DNA from: a virus
IMG/VR virus record: IMGVR_UViG_3300024433_000001
Coordinates: 1 to 58,212 of that record
DNA length: 58,212 nt
Reading direction: 5' to 3' (one strand)
A model generated the notes under the pieces. The model saw only the letters and a program-made list of their open reading frames with translations. It ran no database searches and was not told where the DNA came from. How positions within the stretch are numbered: position 1 is the first letter of the stretch; every line of letters begins with the position of its first letter. The position numbers and the translations under genes are program-made. Shown here piece by piece: positions 42,445 through 50,250 of the stretch.

Positions 42445-42456
42445 TGACAGCAGGGA

Positions 42457-42488
42457 ACGGCTGGTAGAGATATCAGCCGTCTTTTTTT
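42457..42488 (+). terminator. Rho-independent terminator of the plus-strand block
   Basis: ACGGCTG (42457-42463), loop, CAGCCGT (42474-42480), then C and seven T. It lies between convergent genes and stops rightward transcription before the early leftward genes. Confidence 0.85.
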
Positions 42489-42496
42489 GTGTCTTC

Positions 42497-42865
42497 TCAC
42501 TTTTTCTGGGCGTCATACATTTCGCGGACGCTTGGCAAAACCTGAGCCAGAAAAGACCCAACATCGTCACAGATTTCGCCATATTGTTCATGCGTCCAGA
42601 AAAAAATCACGTTTGAAAGGCGGCGCGCACAAATATCCGCAGGCTCGAAACGCAACCGGAGCAAAACAGCATCATATTCGAACGCCTCGTGCAATAAACC
42701 AGCCAAGACCCTTCGCCATGCGTGATCTCTGCCAATTAGCATTTTTGCAATGGTTTTATTATCCCAAACCACATAAGAATCTTGTCCCCTACAGAGCGAA
42801 ACCAATACAGGAACGCCGTGTAAAACACCCTTTACGGACTGTTTAACTTTCTTTTTTTTCTTCAT
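42497..42865 (-). CDS. Conserved phage protein of unknown function
   Basis: About 122 residues from MKKKKKVKQ, chosen for AGGAG 8 nt upstream. The C-terminal part (LLHEAFEYDAVLLRLRFEP, then FFWTHEQYGEICDDVGSFLAQVLP) matches a small group of phage proteins with a HExxEx helix and a later His. These could form a metal site, but this is not proven. Last gene of the early leftward operon. Confidence 0.65.
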   Translation of the reverse strand: MKKKKKVKQSVKGVLHGVPVLVSLCRGQDSYVVWDNKTIAKMLIGRDHAWRRVLAGLLHEAFEYDAVLLRLRFEPADICARRLSNVIFFWTHEQYGEICDDVGSFLAQVLPSVREMYDAQKK

Positions 42866-42902
42866 ACAACATACTCCTAATTGGTTCTTTTTGAAGGAAA
42901 AA

Positions 42903-43085
42903 CTACCTTTTCTTTTTTGGTTTTCTGGTTCGTGCTCCAGTCGGGTGCCACCCATGCTCGACGCCGCGCAACAAACTGATCTGTTTTTCGGCCTTTGTGA
43001 GGCTATCGTGCGTGCCCTTCACATCCCCAGTCTGTGTGTTGACCACCTGATACTTCCGACCTCGTTTTTTGATCGTATACGGCAT
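42903..43085 (-). CDS. Small basic phage protein
   Basis: 60 residues: MPYTIKKRGRKYQVVN, then TGDVKGTHDSLTKAEKQISLL and a Lys/Arg tail. This type of small two-strand plus helix protein is frequent in phages and unassigned. AAAGGAG is 7 nt before the ATG. Confidence 0.7.
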   Translation of the reverse strand: MPYTIKKRGRKYQVVNTQTGDVKGTHDSLTKAEKQISLLRGVEHGWHPTGARTRKPKKKR

Positions 43086-43279
43086 TTTAGTCTCCTTTCA
43101 GCCCACAAAAATAGGGGTATTGTCGTTATAATCGTTTCTGGGGCATCCTAGGCCCCTTCCTGGCGAAATCACCCCTTTAAGACATCAAAGCACTTTGGGC
43201 CCCAGATTATTAATCATGGGGCAACCTGAGTACATTTCCTATCATCCTAGGCTACTCTTGCCCAATAGACTTTCCCTTT
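43086..43279. other. 194-bp gap with a small hairpin
   Basis: No gene with a ribosome binding site was found. GGGGC/GCCCC around 7 nt can form a weak stem near 43140-43155. Nothing else recognised. Confidence 0.4.
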
Positions 43280-43492
43280 TCATGTGAGCTTCACGAGATC
43301 ACTCGGTATCCCTATTTTCTTGGCACGCTTTTTCTCACACACTCGGCATCGGACCGTCGTGATGTCCTGATCCGTCCCTCGATACCACGCGAAAAAACCA
43401 AACCGCCATTTCCGGCACAGCGACCGCCGTTTGCGAAAATAGTGTGCACATCGCGCACCATTCGGCCTATACCATCCCTCACGTTTTGTCAC
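43280..43492 (-). CDS. Small Cys-containing protein
   Basis: 70 residues with a GTG start and AAGGAG 7 nt upstream. It has a CRVCEKKR pair near residue 50 and two more Cys near 15 and 26, enough for one zinc site. It overlaps the initiator gene by 14 nt. Small zinc-binding proteins next to replication genes are common in phages; the exact role is unknown. Confidence 0.65.
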   Translation of the reverse strand: MTKREGWYRPNGARCAHYFRKRRSLCRKWRFGFFAWYRGTDQDITTVRCRVCEKKRAKKIGIPSDLVKLT

Positions 43493-44549
43493 GATCGTTC
43501 TCCTTTTTTGGCCGTTGCAGCTTTGCCACTTGCTCCTTCACGAGATCGCCGATACTTACAGGGACTACTTCGTCTTCTGCGCGGTCATCTCCCCGCCTGG
43601 CTACCCGTCGCGCCTGGGCTTCATCTGCCGCTCGCGCCGCCACCATACGCTTGGCCTCTGCCGCCATCTCGCGTCCTGACTTCGGTGGGGCCCCTTTGCC
43701 ACTGTCTACAGCACGCCTAAACCAACGCGCCAGGAACGCCGGCATACCTCCAGCTGTTTTACGTTTCGCCTTATTATCGCGGCACCATTGACGGGCGTAC
43801 CGCGCTTCTTCAAGTACGTCAATCTGCTCGCCAAACGTTTCCCAATACTCATGGGCCTTTTCAAGCGTCAGAACCCATTGCTTTACTTTACTCTGTTTCC
43901 CTTTGCCGGATGTCGGGAAAATAAGCAACGTTTGATCAACATCGTTTGTCGGTGCGGCACGCTTAGAAAAGCGTTCCGTACAAACTTCTCTTCTTAGAGA
44001 AGTAGATCCGGATCCCGGATCCCGGATAGGGGATCCCGGATAGGGGATAGGGGATAGGGGATCCGGATCGCGCGCGCAGGAGACTGGGCCGGTACTGTGC
44101 TTGTCCTGTTCTTGTTCTGTGCTCGTTGCGGCACAAGGGTTTACAGATTTTTCTAAACCCTTCCCAGGCCAGCCCTGGTCTAGCATAGGTCTAGCACTGG
44201 GCGAGTCCGGTGCTGGTATAGTGCTGGCCGGTTCCCGGCTGTGCGGCCACTGGTGTTTTTTGAAGTTCACGACCTGGATGTATCGGCGCTTATTGACTTC
44301 ATACCGCACAATAAACGCCGGGCTTTTGTCGGCGTCGAGCACACGGGCTAGGTTGGTTAACAGCTCCTCTATATTCTCATCATCATAAGGCAAAATCTCA
44401 GCTTTAATGCGTTTTGGTCTGTCCTCGAGCCGCCCTTCGCGGTCTGCCAAAATCCATAAACCCTGGAATAAAATACGGGCGGCAAACGGTTGTTCTGCTA
44501 GGGCCTCGTTTTTAAAAAAGCCTGGTTTCAGGTTTCTTGCGCGCGGCAC
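43479..44549 (-). CDS. Replication initiation protein (phage replisome organiser type)
   Basis: 356 residues, GTG start with GGAGG 8 nt upstream. The N-terminal winged-helix region (MPRARNLKPGFFKNEALAE, LFQGLWILADREGRLEDRP) is the signature of phage replication initiators. A Pro/Ser-rich linker (about 105-195) is followed by a helical region (about 215-290) and a basic Ala/Arg-rich tail. The linker is encoded by eight 7-bp tandem repeats. With no helicase or polymerase gene present, this protein would recruit the host replisome. Confidence 0.8.
   Translation of the reverse strand: MPRARNLKPGFFKNEALAEQPFAARILFQGLWILADREGRLEDRPKRIKAEILPYDDENIEELLTNLARVLDADKSPAFIVRYEVNKRRYIQVVNFKKHQWPHSREPASTIPAPDSPSARPMLDQGWPGKGLEKSVNPCAATSTEQEQDKHSTGPVSCARDPDPLSPIPYPGSPIRDPGSGSTSLRREVCTERFSKRAAPTNDVDQTLLIFPTSGKGKQSKVKQWVLTLEKAHEYWETFGEQIDVLEEARYARQWCRDNKAKRKTAGGMPAFLARWFRRAVDSGKGAPPKSGREMAAEAKRMVAARAADEAQARRVARRGDDRAEDEVVPVSIGDLVKEQVAKLQRPKKENDRDKT
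44010..44065. repeat. Eight 7-bp tandem repeats inside the initiator gene
   Basis: Units GGATCCC or GGATAGG (last GGATCCG) follow one another in exact register for 56 bp. A 7-nt period is not a codon multiple, so the three frames rotate and give a Pro/Ser/Asp-rich linker. Initiator genes of lambda-type phages carry their origin inside the coding region, so this may be the origin or a slippage-prone linker. Confidence 0.8.
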
Positions 44550-44568
44550 GATTCATTCCTCCAATTTT

Positions 44569-45198
44569 TCAATTCTCTTCTGGAAACACCAATGGGGTTG
44601 CTCCATTTCCTACATGTCGTACAATATTAGCGTGCCCCTTCAAGGCTTCTTCTTTTGTGTGATAACGCGCTTCTGCTACTGGAACGTCATACAGTTCGCC
44701 CTTAAACACTATTGTTTCGAAAAGTATCGGAAGCTGGTTTGGCAGGGCATGATCAATGCCCAAGAAGACTGTGGATATTACTATATCACCAACACAATCG
44801 TATGCTATCCGCCGTTGTGCCTGAGATTCGCTGAACCAAACGCCCCATTTTATGACATCTGGTTCGACCCGCGGATTCCCTTGTTTGTCCAACACATACA
44901 TGAAAGCCATATTTGGTTCCCTTTCCGAAACGTTGGTCGTGGGCAGCTCAAGTTGATTGCCTACCTCAACAATCCGGTAATAATGTCCGTGGGATCGTTG
45001 CTTGTGTTCGATACACAAACCCAGGTCTGGCCGCCGTTTCAACTGATAATCAACCTCGGATTTGCGTGTAGAAACCGCTGTGACGTGCGCAAGTTCTGTA
45101 AGAGTCCAACCATCTACCCACTCGCCAAGACGCGCTGTTAACACCCGCAGGACCCGCGCAGGGGCCGTCTGTGGGTTATGTATACTCCCTACGTGCAT
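44569..45198 (-). CDS. Winged-helix protein fused to a conserved phage domain
   Basis: 209 residues. Residues of about 12-70 (PARVLRVLTARLGEWVDGWTL ... VDYQLKRRP) look like a winged-helix DNA-binding domain. Residues of about 100-195 match a phage-wide unknown domain with SESQAQRRIAYD, VISTVFLGIDHALP, LFETIVFKG and a late EEALKGH. The second domain alone occurs in many phages and plasmids. A regulatory role is possible. Lies just upstream of the initiator gene. Confidence 0.65.
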   Translation of the reverse strand: MHVGSIHNPQTAPARVLRVLTARLGEWVDGWTLTELAHVTAVSTRKSEVDYQLKRRPDLGLCIEHKQRSHGHYYRIVEVGNQLELPTTNVSEREPNMAFMYVLDKQGNPRVEPDVIKWGVWFSESQAQRRIAYDCVGDIVISTVFLGIDHALPNQLPILFETIVFKGELYDVPVAEARYHTKEEALKGHANIVRHVGNGATPLVFPEEN

Positions 45199-45253
45199 TG
45201 CTCTCTTTCCTCCATTGGCGATATCGTCACATTTCTAAAGTGTTGACAAGGCA

Positions 45254-46036
45254 TCATCCAACTCCTAAGGGATACTCACGCAGCCGCAGATCCTCCGGCC
45301 ATTCGCCGAGGTCTCGCGATAACCGCCCATCAATCCGAAGCTGTTTGATAAACAACGGTACATGGAACTCGTTACATTGATTTTTGATACCTCGAACCCA
45401 ATTAAGTTCTGTTGGTCGTGCCCGTGGGCCAGATTCGCAGCCGACAATTACCCAGTCTAATAGCTCAATAACGGGTATGCAGATACCGGGCTGCTCTTTG
45501 AATACTACGATACGGGTAAGATCAATAGGGCCCAATAATGGCTCACACGACACAAATAGGACACGAGATCGCATCTCCAGCAAGTGCGGTATCCGTTCAA
45601 TGGCGGCATTGTGGTTCTCGACACTTGCGCCAAGCCAGATATTAGGCAGCGGCCATGATGGTAGCGTAGATTTCATTCGCTCGGGCCGTTTCGTCAACAC
45701 CAAAAATTTATGCCGATGGCAACAGCTCATCATCCTGACTATTTCAGCGATGGTTCCCGGGGCGACGTTTTCGTGAAAAAGATCGCTCATGGAGCAGACA
45801 AAGACACGTCGAGGTTTTTGCCAACCTAGCGGCCGTTCGAGACGATCTGGATGGTAGGTTACGCGGAAAGGATCGTCCTTGGGGTAGCCGAACCGGCCCC
45901 GTAGCCGTTGGGCCAAGCGTCGCGCATAACAGTTGTCGCAACCGGGCGTACCTGCATGTGAGCAGCCCGTTATCGGGTTCCAGCTTTCTCCCTTTGTGCC
46001 GTCTGGGTTTTGGACCCACTCTATATCTGTCGGCAT
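45254..46036 (-). CDS. DUF5131 / Gp37-Gp68 family protein
   Basis: 260 residues. Typical family start IEWVQNPDGTKGESWNPITGCS followed by a Cys cluster (GCSHAGTPGCDNCYA), RPLGWQKPRRVFVCSMSDLF, KRPERM, WLGASVEN, and the ending segment PLFIKQL. The family is found in phages and integrative elements and resembles radical SAM enzymes; its substrate is not known. A G-rich site precedes the ATG by about 7 nt. Confidence 0.9.
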   Translation of the reverse strand: MPTDIEWVQNPDGTKGESWNPITGCSHAGTPGCDNCYARRLAQRLRGRFGYPKDDPFRVTYHPDRLERPLGWQKPRRVFVCSMSDLFHENVAPGTIAEIVRMMSCCHRHKFLVLTKRPERMKSTLPSWPLPNIWLGASVENHNAAIERIPHLLEMRSRVLFVSCEPLLGPIDLTRIVVFKEQPGICIPVIELLDWVIVGCESGPRARPTELNWVRGIKNQCNEFHVPLFIKQLRIDGRLSRDLGEWPEDLRLREYPLGVG

Positions 46037-46092
46037 TTGATTTTCCCCCCGTCAATTCATTTTGTTAATTTCCAAATGACGCATCTCGGCCA

Positions 46093-46200
46093 CTACGGGC
46101 CTATCCAGGTTTGTATCAAGTACCGAAAACCGCCTGCCAACCCAAAACCGGCATATAGGCAAAAAATCACCCAAAGTATTCTCCAAAGCATCTTTTTCAT
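46093..46200 (-). CDS. Very small membrane protein
   Basis: 35 residues, MKKMLWRILWVIFCLYAGFG then a Gly-rich end, with one hydrophobic helix. AAAGG lies 6 nt before the ATG, and the start is 4 nt after the stop of 46204-46359. Below usual annotation length; supported by ribosome binding site, spacing and hydrophobicity. Confidence 0.5.
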   Translation of the reverse strand: MKKMLWRILWVIFCLYAGFGLAGGFRYLIQTWIGP

Positions 46201-46203
46201 AAT

Positions 46204-46359
46204 TTACCTTTCCTTCTCTGTGGCTCTTGGAATATTCGGTGGGCGTAATTTTCGGGAACAGGCATTACACAAGACAGGGAAACCGTGCGGGTTTTCAAAG
46301 TAAACGTAACAACACGAACAGCAAAGCCCTACGGGCATATCCTTGGCAATAGTATTCAT
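46204..46359 (-). CDS. Very small Cys-rich protein
   Basis: 51 residues with two Cys pairs (CCSCC and CNAC, 14 residues apart), a probable zinc knuckle. AAAGGAG lies 7 nt before the ATG. The preceding gene stops 1 nt upstream of its ATG. Function unknown. Confidence 0.6.
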   Translation of the reverse strand: MNTIAKDMPVGLCCSCCYVYFENPHGFPVLCNACSRKLRPPNIPRATEKER

Positions 46360-46542
46360 TTATCTGCTCCTTTCATCCTCTTGGCGGCAATGGTAGTGGT
46401 TCGGGATCGCCTTCCGCGTACCTTTACAAACCGCTACCGCGCCGGCCACTCCTGCCATTACTACCAAGACGAGCAAACCTGCATTTATCAGGCGTAACAC
46501 CATCAGGATTTCCTTTAGGACCTCTACAGCAGTGACCTCCAT
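46360..46542 (-). CDS. Small membrane protein with a tail derived from a gene relic
   Basis: 60 residues starting MEVTAVEVLKEILMVLRL, then a membrane helix (INAGLLVLVVMAGVAGAVAV). AAAGGAG lies 6 nt before the ATG. The last 20 residues are read out of frame through DNA that, in another frame, encodes the C-terminus of the Ala-rich paralogues, so the tail is probably accidental. Confidence 0.6.
   Translation of the reverse strand: MEVTAVEVLKEILMVLRLINAGLLVLVVMAGVAGAVAVCKGTRKAIPNHYHCRQEDERSR
46374..46431 (-). pseudogene. Relic of the Ala-rich protein family (C-terminal end)
   Basis: In the relic frame the minus strand reads YAEGDPEPLPLPPRG and stop, matching the ends of the genes at 47814-48422 (YAEGDPEPLPLPPRE) and 46801-47379 (YAEGDPEPFTLPPRE). 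The rest of this copy is missing. It shows a third family member once lay here. Confidence 0.75.
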
Positions 46543-46595
46543 TGTTTTCTCCTTTCTACTCCGCCCGTACGTAGAACGCACGGCGAAACTTAAGA

Positions 46596-46799
46596 TTAGG
46601 ATTGTTCTGTTTCCCGTAACCCTATCCCTTGTTCTAGTTCCTCTAGCTCCTGCTCAAGTTGTTCAATTCTAGCATTCGCCTCATCTACGGCGTTGCATAA
46701 GTACCAGATAATCTCTTTTGCCTTTATCCCGTCTGTATTCGCAAGGCGCGAAACATCAAAACGTCCCCTGATCCTAATAGTATCAATGTTGTCTATCAT
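46596..46799 (-). CDS. Small coiled-coil protein
   Basis: 67 residues starting MIDNIDTIRIRGRFDVSRLA, with a C-terminal coiled coil (ARIEQLEQELEELEQGI). The ATG is immediately after the stop of the Ala-rich gene, suggesting coupling. No function assigned. Confidence 0.6.
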   Translation of the reverse strand: MIDNIDTIRIRGRFDVSRLANTDGIKAKEIIWYLCNAVDEANARIEQLEQELEELEQGIGLRETEQS

Positions 46800-46800
46800 C

Positions 46801-47379
46801 CTATTGCTTCTTTCGTTCTCTCGGTGGCAGCGTGAACGGTTCAGGATCACCTTCTGCATAATCCAACACCCACAGACATTGCCAATCTTGTTCAGCCTCG
46901 GCGGCATTGGTGGCATAAGTAGAGATAGTGCGGGCATAAGTAGGATCGGCGATGGCCTTGGCGGCATAGCTGGCGGCAATAGCAGCATGATGGGCGGTAA
47001 TGTTGGAGGCATGGGCGGCGGCAATTTGAGCATCATCGGCTGCGATATTTACTTTCGCCAGGGTGGTTTTATTTTCACCACGAAGATATTGACGGGCAAC
47101 CACAATCGCTGTGCGTGGAGCTAGTCCCTCTGGGTGTGTCGTCTCGTAAACTGGCAACACATGGGCTGCAATGCCTGTAAGCAGCCACCGTAGTTTGGTT
47201 ACGCCCAGCATGTCTGAGTGCAGCCCCACACACAGAAAGTCCGTCAAGTTGTCTAGCATTGACCGCTTGTCCCAAAGTCCGCGCAAGTCCAGGCCATCAC
47301 CTACTATCTCGTGGACTCGCGACTCAGAATACTTTGGAGAAGGAGTGTGAGACATGATCCATTTAGTTGTGATTAGCAT
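46801..47379 (-). CDS. Ala-rich duplicated protein, copy 2
   Basis: About 192 residues from MLITTKW; AAGGA is 9 nt upstream. The N-terminal domain (YSESRVHEIVGDGLDLRGLWDKR, then a Leu-rich helical part) is shared with 47814-48422. The C-terminal part is an Ala-rich helical repeat region (ADDAQIAAAHASNITAHHAA) followed by the conserved end DYAEGDPEPFTLPP. No family function recognised. Confidence 0.7.
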   Translation of the reverse strand: MLITTKWIMSHTPSPKYSESRVHEIVGDGLDLRGLWDKRSMLDNLTDFLCVGLHSDMLGVTKLRWLLTGIAAHVLPVYETTHPEGLAPRTAIVVARQYLRGENKTTLAKVNIAADDAQIAAAHASNITAHHAAIAASYAAKAIADPTYARTISTYATNAAEAEQDWQCLWVLDYAEGDPEPFTLPPRERKKQ

Positions 47380-47425
47380 TTGCCATATTCCTTTTCTGTG
47401 TGGGCTTGTAGCTAAGCTCTTACCA

Positions 47426-47800
47426 TCAATATATCCACTGTCGAGCAATCTCACATAAAGCCACGAAAACAGAATCCTTATCGCGTTCGAGTTGTCCAAG
47501 GTCGGCATAAGGTACGAGGTCAGGATGTGTTTTCGCCTCTCTGTTATACACCTTCCCATAAACCCAACCCATTGTATAATACGCCTGCATCCAATTATCG
47601 TGTAACTCTTCCGGCGATCCCGATCGGTTGTCTCCACACTGTCGCTCGATCACATCACAAAACTGCTCTTTGAATGGCTCCTCTCTCTCGCTAAAAAGAA
47701 CAGGTACGATAGGGGCGTTTGCTGCTTGAGCTGCAAGCCTGGCAGCGTCGTAGACAAATTGTGCTCGTCTCTCAGTTAATGTTGTCATTATCTGTTTCAT
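47426..47800 (-). CDS. Unknown helical protein between the Ala-rich copies
   Basis: About 124 residues from MKQIMTTLTERRAQFVYDAA. It has a helical first half and a C-terminal ALCEIARQWIY. The start follows a GGAG site. Its place between paralogous genes suggests it was duplicated or carried with them. Function unknown. Confidence 0.65.
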   Translation of the reverse strand: MKQIMTTLTERRAQFVYDAARLAAQAANAPIVPVLFSEREEPFKEQFCDVIERQCGDNRSGSPEELHDNWMQAYYTMGWVYGKVYNREAKTHPDLVPYADLGQLERDKDSVFVALCEIARQWIY

Positions 47801-47813
47801 GTGTTTGCTCCTT

Positions 47814-48422
47814 TCATTCTCTTGGTGGCAACGGTAATGGTTCAGGGTCGCCTTCCGCATACTCCAGCGTCCGCAGACACTGCCACTCCCGTTCGGCATT
47901 GATCCTAACAGGGACATAGGTGCCATAGGCACTAGGCCCAGTTATGGCATAGGCGGCATAGGCGGCAGCGCTAGTGACGTGGGCGGCATCGTCGACCCCG
48001 GCAGTAGCATAGGCGACATTGGCGACGGCAATACCAGCGGCGCGAGCGGCGGTAGCGGCAACGTCACGGGCAACGGTATAGGCGGCATCGGCAGCGGGAT
48101 AAACTTGTTCTATCCCAATTTCACCTAGAAGGTATTGTCGAACCGTTACAATCGCGGCACGGGGGGCGTCCTGTGTCGGACACGCCGCCTCATATATCGG
48201 CAACGCACGGACCGCAATGTCTGTCCCCAACCAGCACAGTTTTGGGGTAGATAGCACCCGAAGCGCCACCAAGAGGAAATCCTCCAAACTATCTAACATC
48301 TGCCGCTTTTCCCACAGCCCGCGCAGGTCCAGGCCGCTGCCTAAAATATCACGGACGCGCGACTCAGAATAACAACCTAGGCCCAGTTCGCAGCCCACAA
48401 TCCGGTCAGTTGTGATTAGCAT
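47814..48422 (-). CDS. Ala-rich duplicated protein, copy 1
   Basis: About 202 residues from MLITTDRIVG. N-terminal part YSESRVRDILGSGLDLRGLWEKR and a Leu-rich helical middle match copy 2. A long Ala-rich segment (ARDVAATAARAAGIAVANVAY and following) precedes the shared end YAEGDPEPLPLPPRE. The Ala-rich segment looks like a solenoid of short helices or a membrane-active stretch. Function unknown. Confidence 0.7.
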   Translation of the reverse strand: MLITTDRIVGCELGLGCYSESRVRDILGSGLDLRGLWEKRQMLDSLEDFLLVALRVLSTPKLCWLGTDIAVRALPIYEAACPTQDAPRAAIVTVRQYLLGEIGIEQVYPAADAAYTVARDVAATAARAAGIAVANVAYATAGVDDAAHVTSAAAYAAYAITGPSAYGTYVPVRINAEREWQCLRTLEYAEGDPEPLPLPPRE

Positions 48423-48476
48423 TATCTCCCTTTCTCCTTTCGGTTTCTGCACAGTATCCACGGCATGCTGGTTTTT

Positions 48477-48683
48477 CTAACTGCTTGACTTTCCCCTCTG
48501 GTTCTTCTTATTTGATTGTAGGAAAACGATACTTTTCTCAAGTTCGAGAATCCTGTCTGCTTGCTCAACGATCTCGGCTTCGTCGATTTCAAGTTGTTCT
48601 TCTGCATCAGCGAGATCCGCTTCCAAAATCTCTATTTCCCTTATGGCTGATTCTAATGACTTATATTGATCCTGTTCAAACAT
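48477..48683 (-). CDS. Small acidic coiled-coil protein
   Basis: 68 residues, nearly all one coiled coil (REIEILEADLADAEEQLEI and on), ending in a polar tail. AAAGGA lies about 9 nt before the ATG. Could mediate oligomer formation with a partner; none is identified. Confidence 0.65.
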   Translation of the reverse strand: MFEQDQYKSLESAIREIEILEADLADAEEQLEIDEAEIVEQADRILELEKSIVFLQSNKKNQRGKSSS

Positions 48684-48703
48684 CTTTTGAATTCCTTTAA
48701 GGG

Positions 48704-48961
48704 TTAAAGTTTTTCCAGATGAGCAAGGACCTCATCCAAACAATCAAAAACCTGCATAACCTTTGCTGATAGTCTAGGTATATATCCTGCCGGAGGCGGA
48801 TCATCCTTTGGGAAAATTTTGGTTTCTGGCGCCGACCCAAGTAATTCGGTCTCCTTCTCGATAGTAACATCCACAAGTTTTTGCGCATAATTTGTTAGGT
48901 TTATCAGCTGCATTTCAAGACCCTCAAAGGGACTCTGTTTGGCCTGTTCAGATGCTGACAT
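48704..48961 (-). CDS. Small helical protein, unknown
   Basis: About 85 residues from MSASEQAKQSPFEGLEMQL. AAGGAG is 9 nt upstream; an upstream in-frame TTG is less likely. It is helical with an Asp/Pro loop (KDDPPPAGYIPRL). No function recognised. Confidence 0.65.
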   Translation of the reverse strand: MSASEQAKQSPFEGLEMQLINLTNYAQKLVDVTIEKETELLGSAPETKIFPKDDPPPAGYIPRLSAKVMQVFDCLDEVLAHLEKL

Positions 48962-49053
48962 TTTTACTTTCTCCTTTTTCGGACTCGATACCGACCCTGG
49001 GCACTTTATTGTAGTGCGTGTCCCTTCACGCCGCACAGGCCCACAAAACTGAT

Positions 49054-49323
49054 TCAACGGTCAATGGGTTCCACTAAGTTAATACGGAAAAGGTCCGGGA
49101 CCAACTCATCTGCAATCCGCTTTTCCAGCATATCAAGCACCCATTGAGTTACCTGAATGCCTTGGGGGGTAATAGAACATTGAGTTTTGGGTATCCAAAC
49201 AGGATAAAGAAATTCCCTGACCCAGGCAAAACTCTTTGTCTTTCGATGCCGATAATTAGCCGAAACCAGCAAATACTTTTTAGTTTCATTCTCTACAGAG
49301 GCATGGCTCAGTGTTTGTTTCAT
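49054..49323 (-). CDS. Paralogue of the 56131-56400 protein
   Basis: 89 residues, MKQTLSHASVEN, then LLVSANYRHRKTKS, FLYPVWIPKTQC and PQGIQVTQWVLDMLEKRIAD. It shares most of its length with the gene at 56131-56400, including the AAAGGGG-type leader and both Trp-Ile-Pro-Lys motifs. Short beta-rich head and a C-terminal helix. Function unknown. Confidence 0.75.
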   Translation of the reverse strand: MKQTLSHASVENETKKYLLVSANYRHRKTKSFAWVREFLYPVWIPKTQCSITPQGIQVTQWVLDMLEKRIADELVPDLFRINLVEPIDR

Positions 49324-49341
49324 ATGTTTGCCCCTTTCTTT

Positions 49342-50250
49342 TCATTTAGGCTCGACGGCCCCGCAAGTTGTAGGGTTATGGTCATCACAAGCGTTTCGGT
49401 TACGCGGGGCCGCCAAGAACAAGTCCAGTGTTTCTTTTGGCTCGTATTCAAAATCGTTAAATGGAATATGCTCGAACCACCGCAAGCGCGAATAATACCG
49501 CATCATTCGTTTTAATTCTCTGTCGGTCCACCCTGGGGCCACATAACTATCTTTAGAAAGCGCATCAAGTGGCTGAAACCGCATTGGATTAGGCCGCAAA
49601 TTGAATGAGCGTACCCATTCCAATCGAGACTTTGCGTTTTCCGGATCATCATCAAACCCTATAAGAACATAGATAGAAATATCCGTTAGATTTGCTCGCC
49701 GCGCTGCCTGAATGGCATCAGCAACAATGACTTCGTCTTTGCTCGAATCAAAAGCGAATCGTATTTTGACATGTTGTAACGTTGCCAACAAACCGGCATG
49801 TTGTGACGTAAATAAACCCGCATCTAATCCCTGATTAAAGTCCACAGCCCTAAAAGGCCGAAGGGAATCAATTACACGCTCAAAATGTTTCCAAGATGAT
49901 TCAAGAATGTTGTTGTCACAAATCATGGGCGCAGGTCGCCATGACGATAGTTCGCAAAAGTCCCCCTCAACCTTTGGAACAATGCAATATGGACAACGGT
50001 TTGGACAACCTCGTGTTGTGAAGGTTGCACAAGGATTGTGAAAAAGAATGGGTTCTATTGGTGCCTCTTCTGGCGTTTCGTCAGCCCAAGGCGCGCCTAA
50101 AAGGCTGACGGCTGGACCACCAGCAACAACACGTCCTTGATGTGCTGTTGCAATTATCTTGGCATTGGGCAACAACCACGTAAACGGGACAGATATATAC
50201 AGTGCTTCCCCAATGCGCCACTTAGCTATGTTTTTGTGCCACTGATTCAT
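49342..50250 (-). CDS. Radical SAM protein next to DNA methyltransferases
   Basis: 302 residues. The iron-sulfur motif CPNRCPYC (CxxxCxxC, about residue 89) follows a TTRG strand, then the barrel continues with VDFNQGLDAGLF, KIRFAFDSSKDEV and a YVLIGFDDDPENA. No substrate domain can be named. The start overlaps the methyltransferase stop (ATGA). Neighbouring genes modify DNA bases, so action on nucleotides or DNA is a reasonable but unproven guess. Confidence 0.85.
   Translation of the reverse strand: MNQWHKNIAKWRIGEALYISVPFTWLLPNAKIIATAHQGRVVAGGPAVSLLGAPWADETPEEAPIEPILFHNPCATFTTRGCPNRCPYCIVPKVEGDFCELSSWRPAPMICDNNILESSWKHFERVIDSLRPFRAVDFNQGLDAGLFTSQHAGLLATLQHVKIRFAFDSSKDEVIVADAIQAARRANLTDISIYVLIGFDDDPENAKSRLEWVRSFNLRPNPMRFQPLDALSKDSYVAPGWTDRELKRMMRYYSRLRWFEHIPFNDFEYEPKETLDLFLAAPRNRNACDDHNPTTCGAVEPK

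Noticed and set aside
46360-46431. The last 20 residues of the small membrane protein as a functional domain
   Set aside because: They are an out-of-frame reading of a relic of the Ala-rich gene family.
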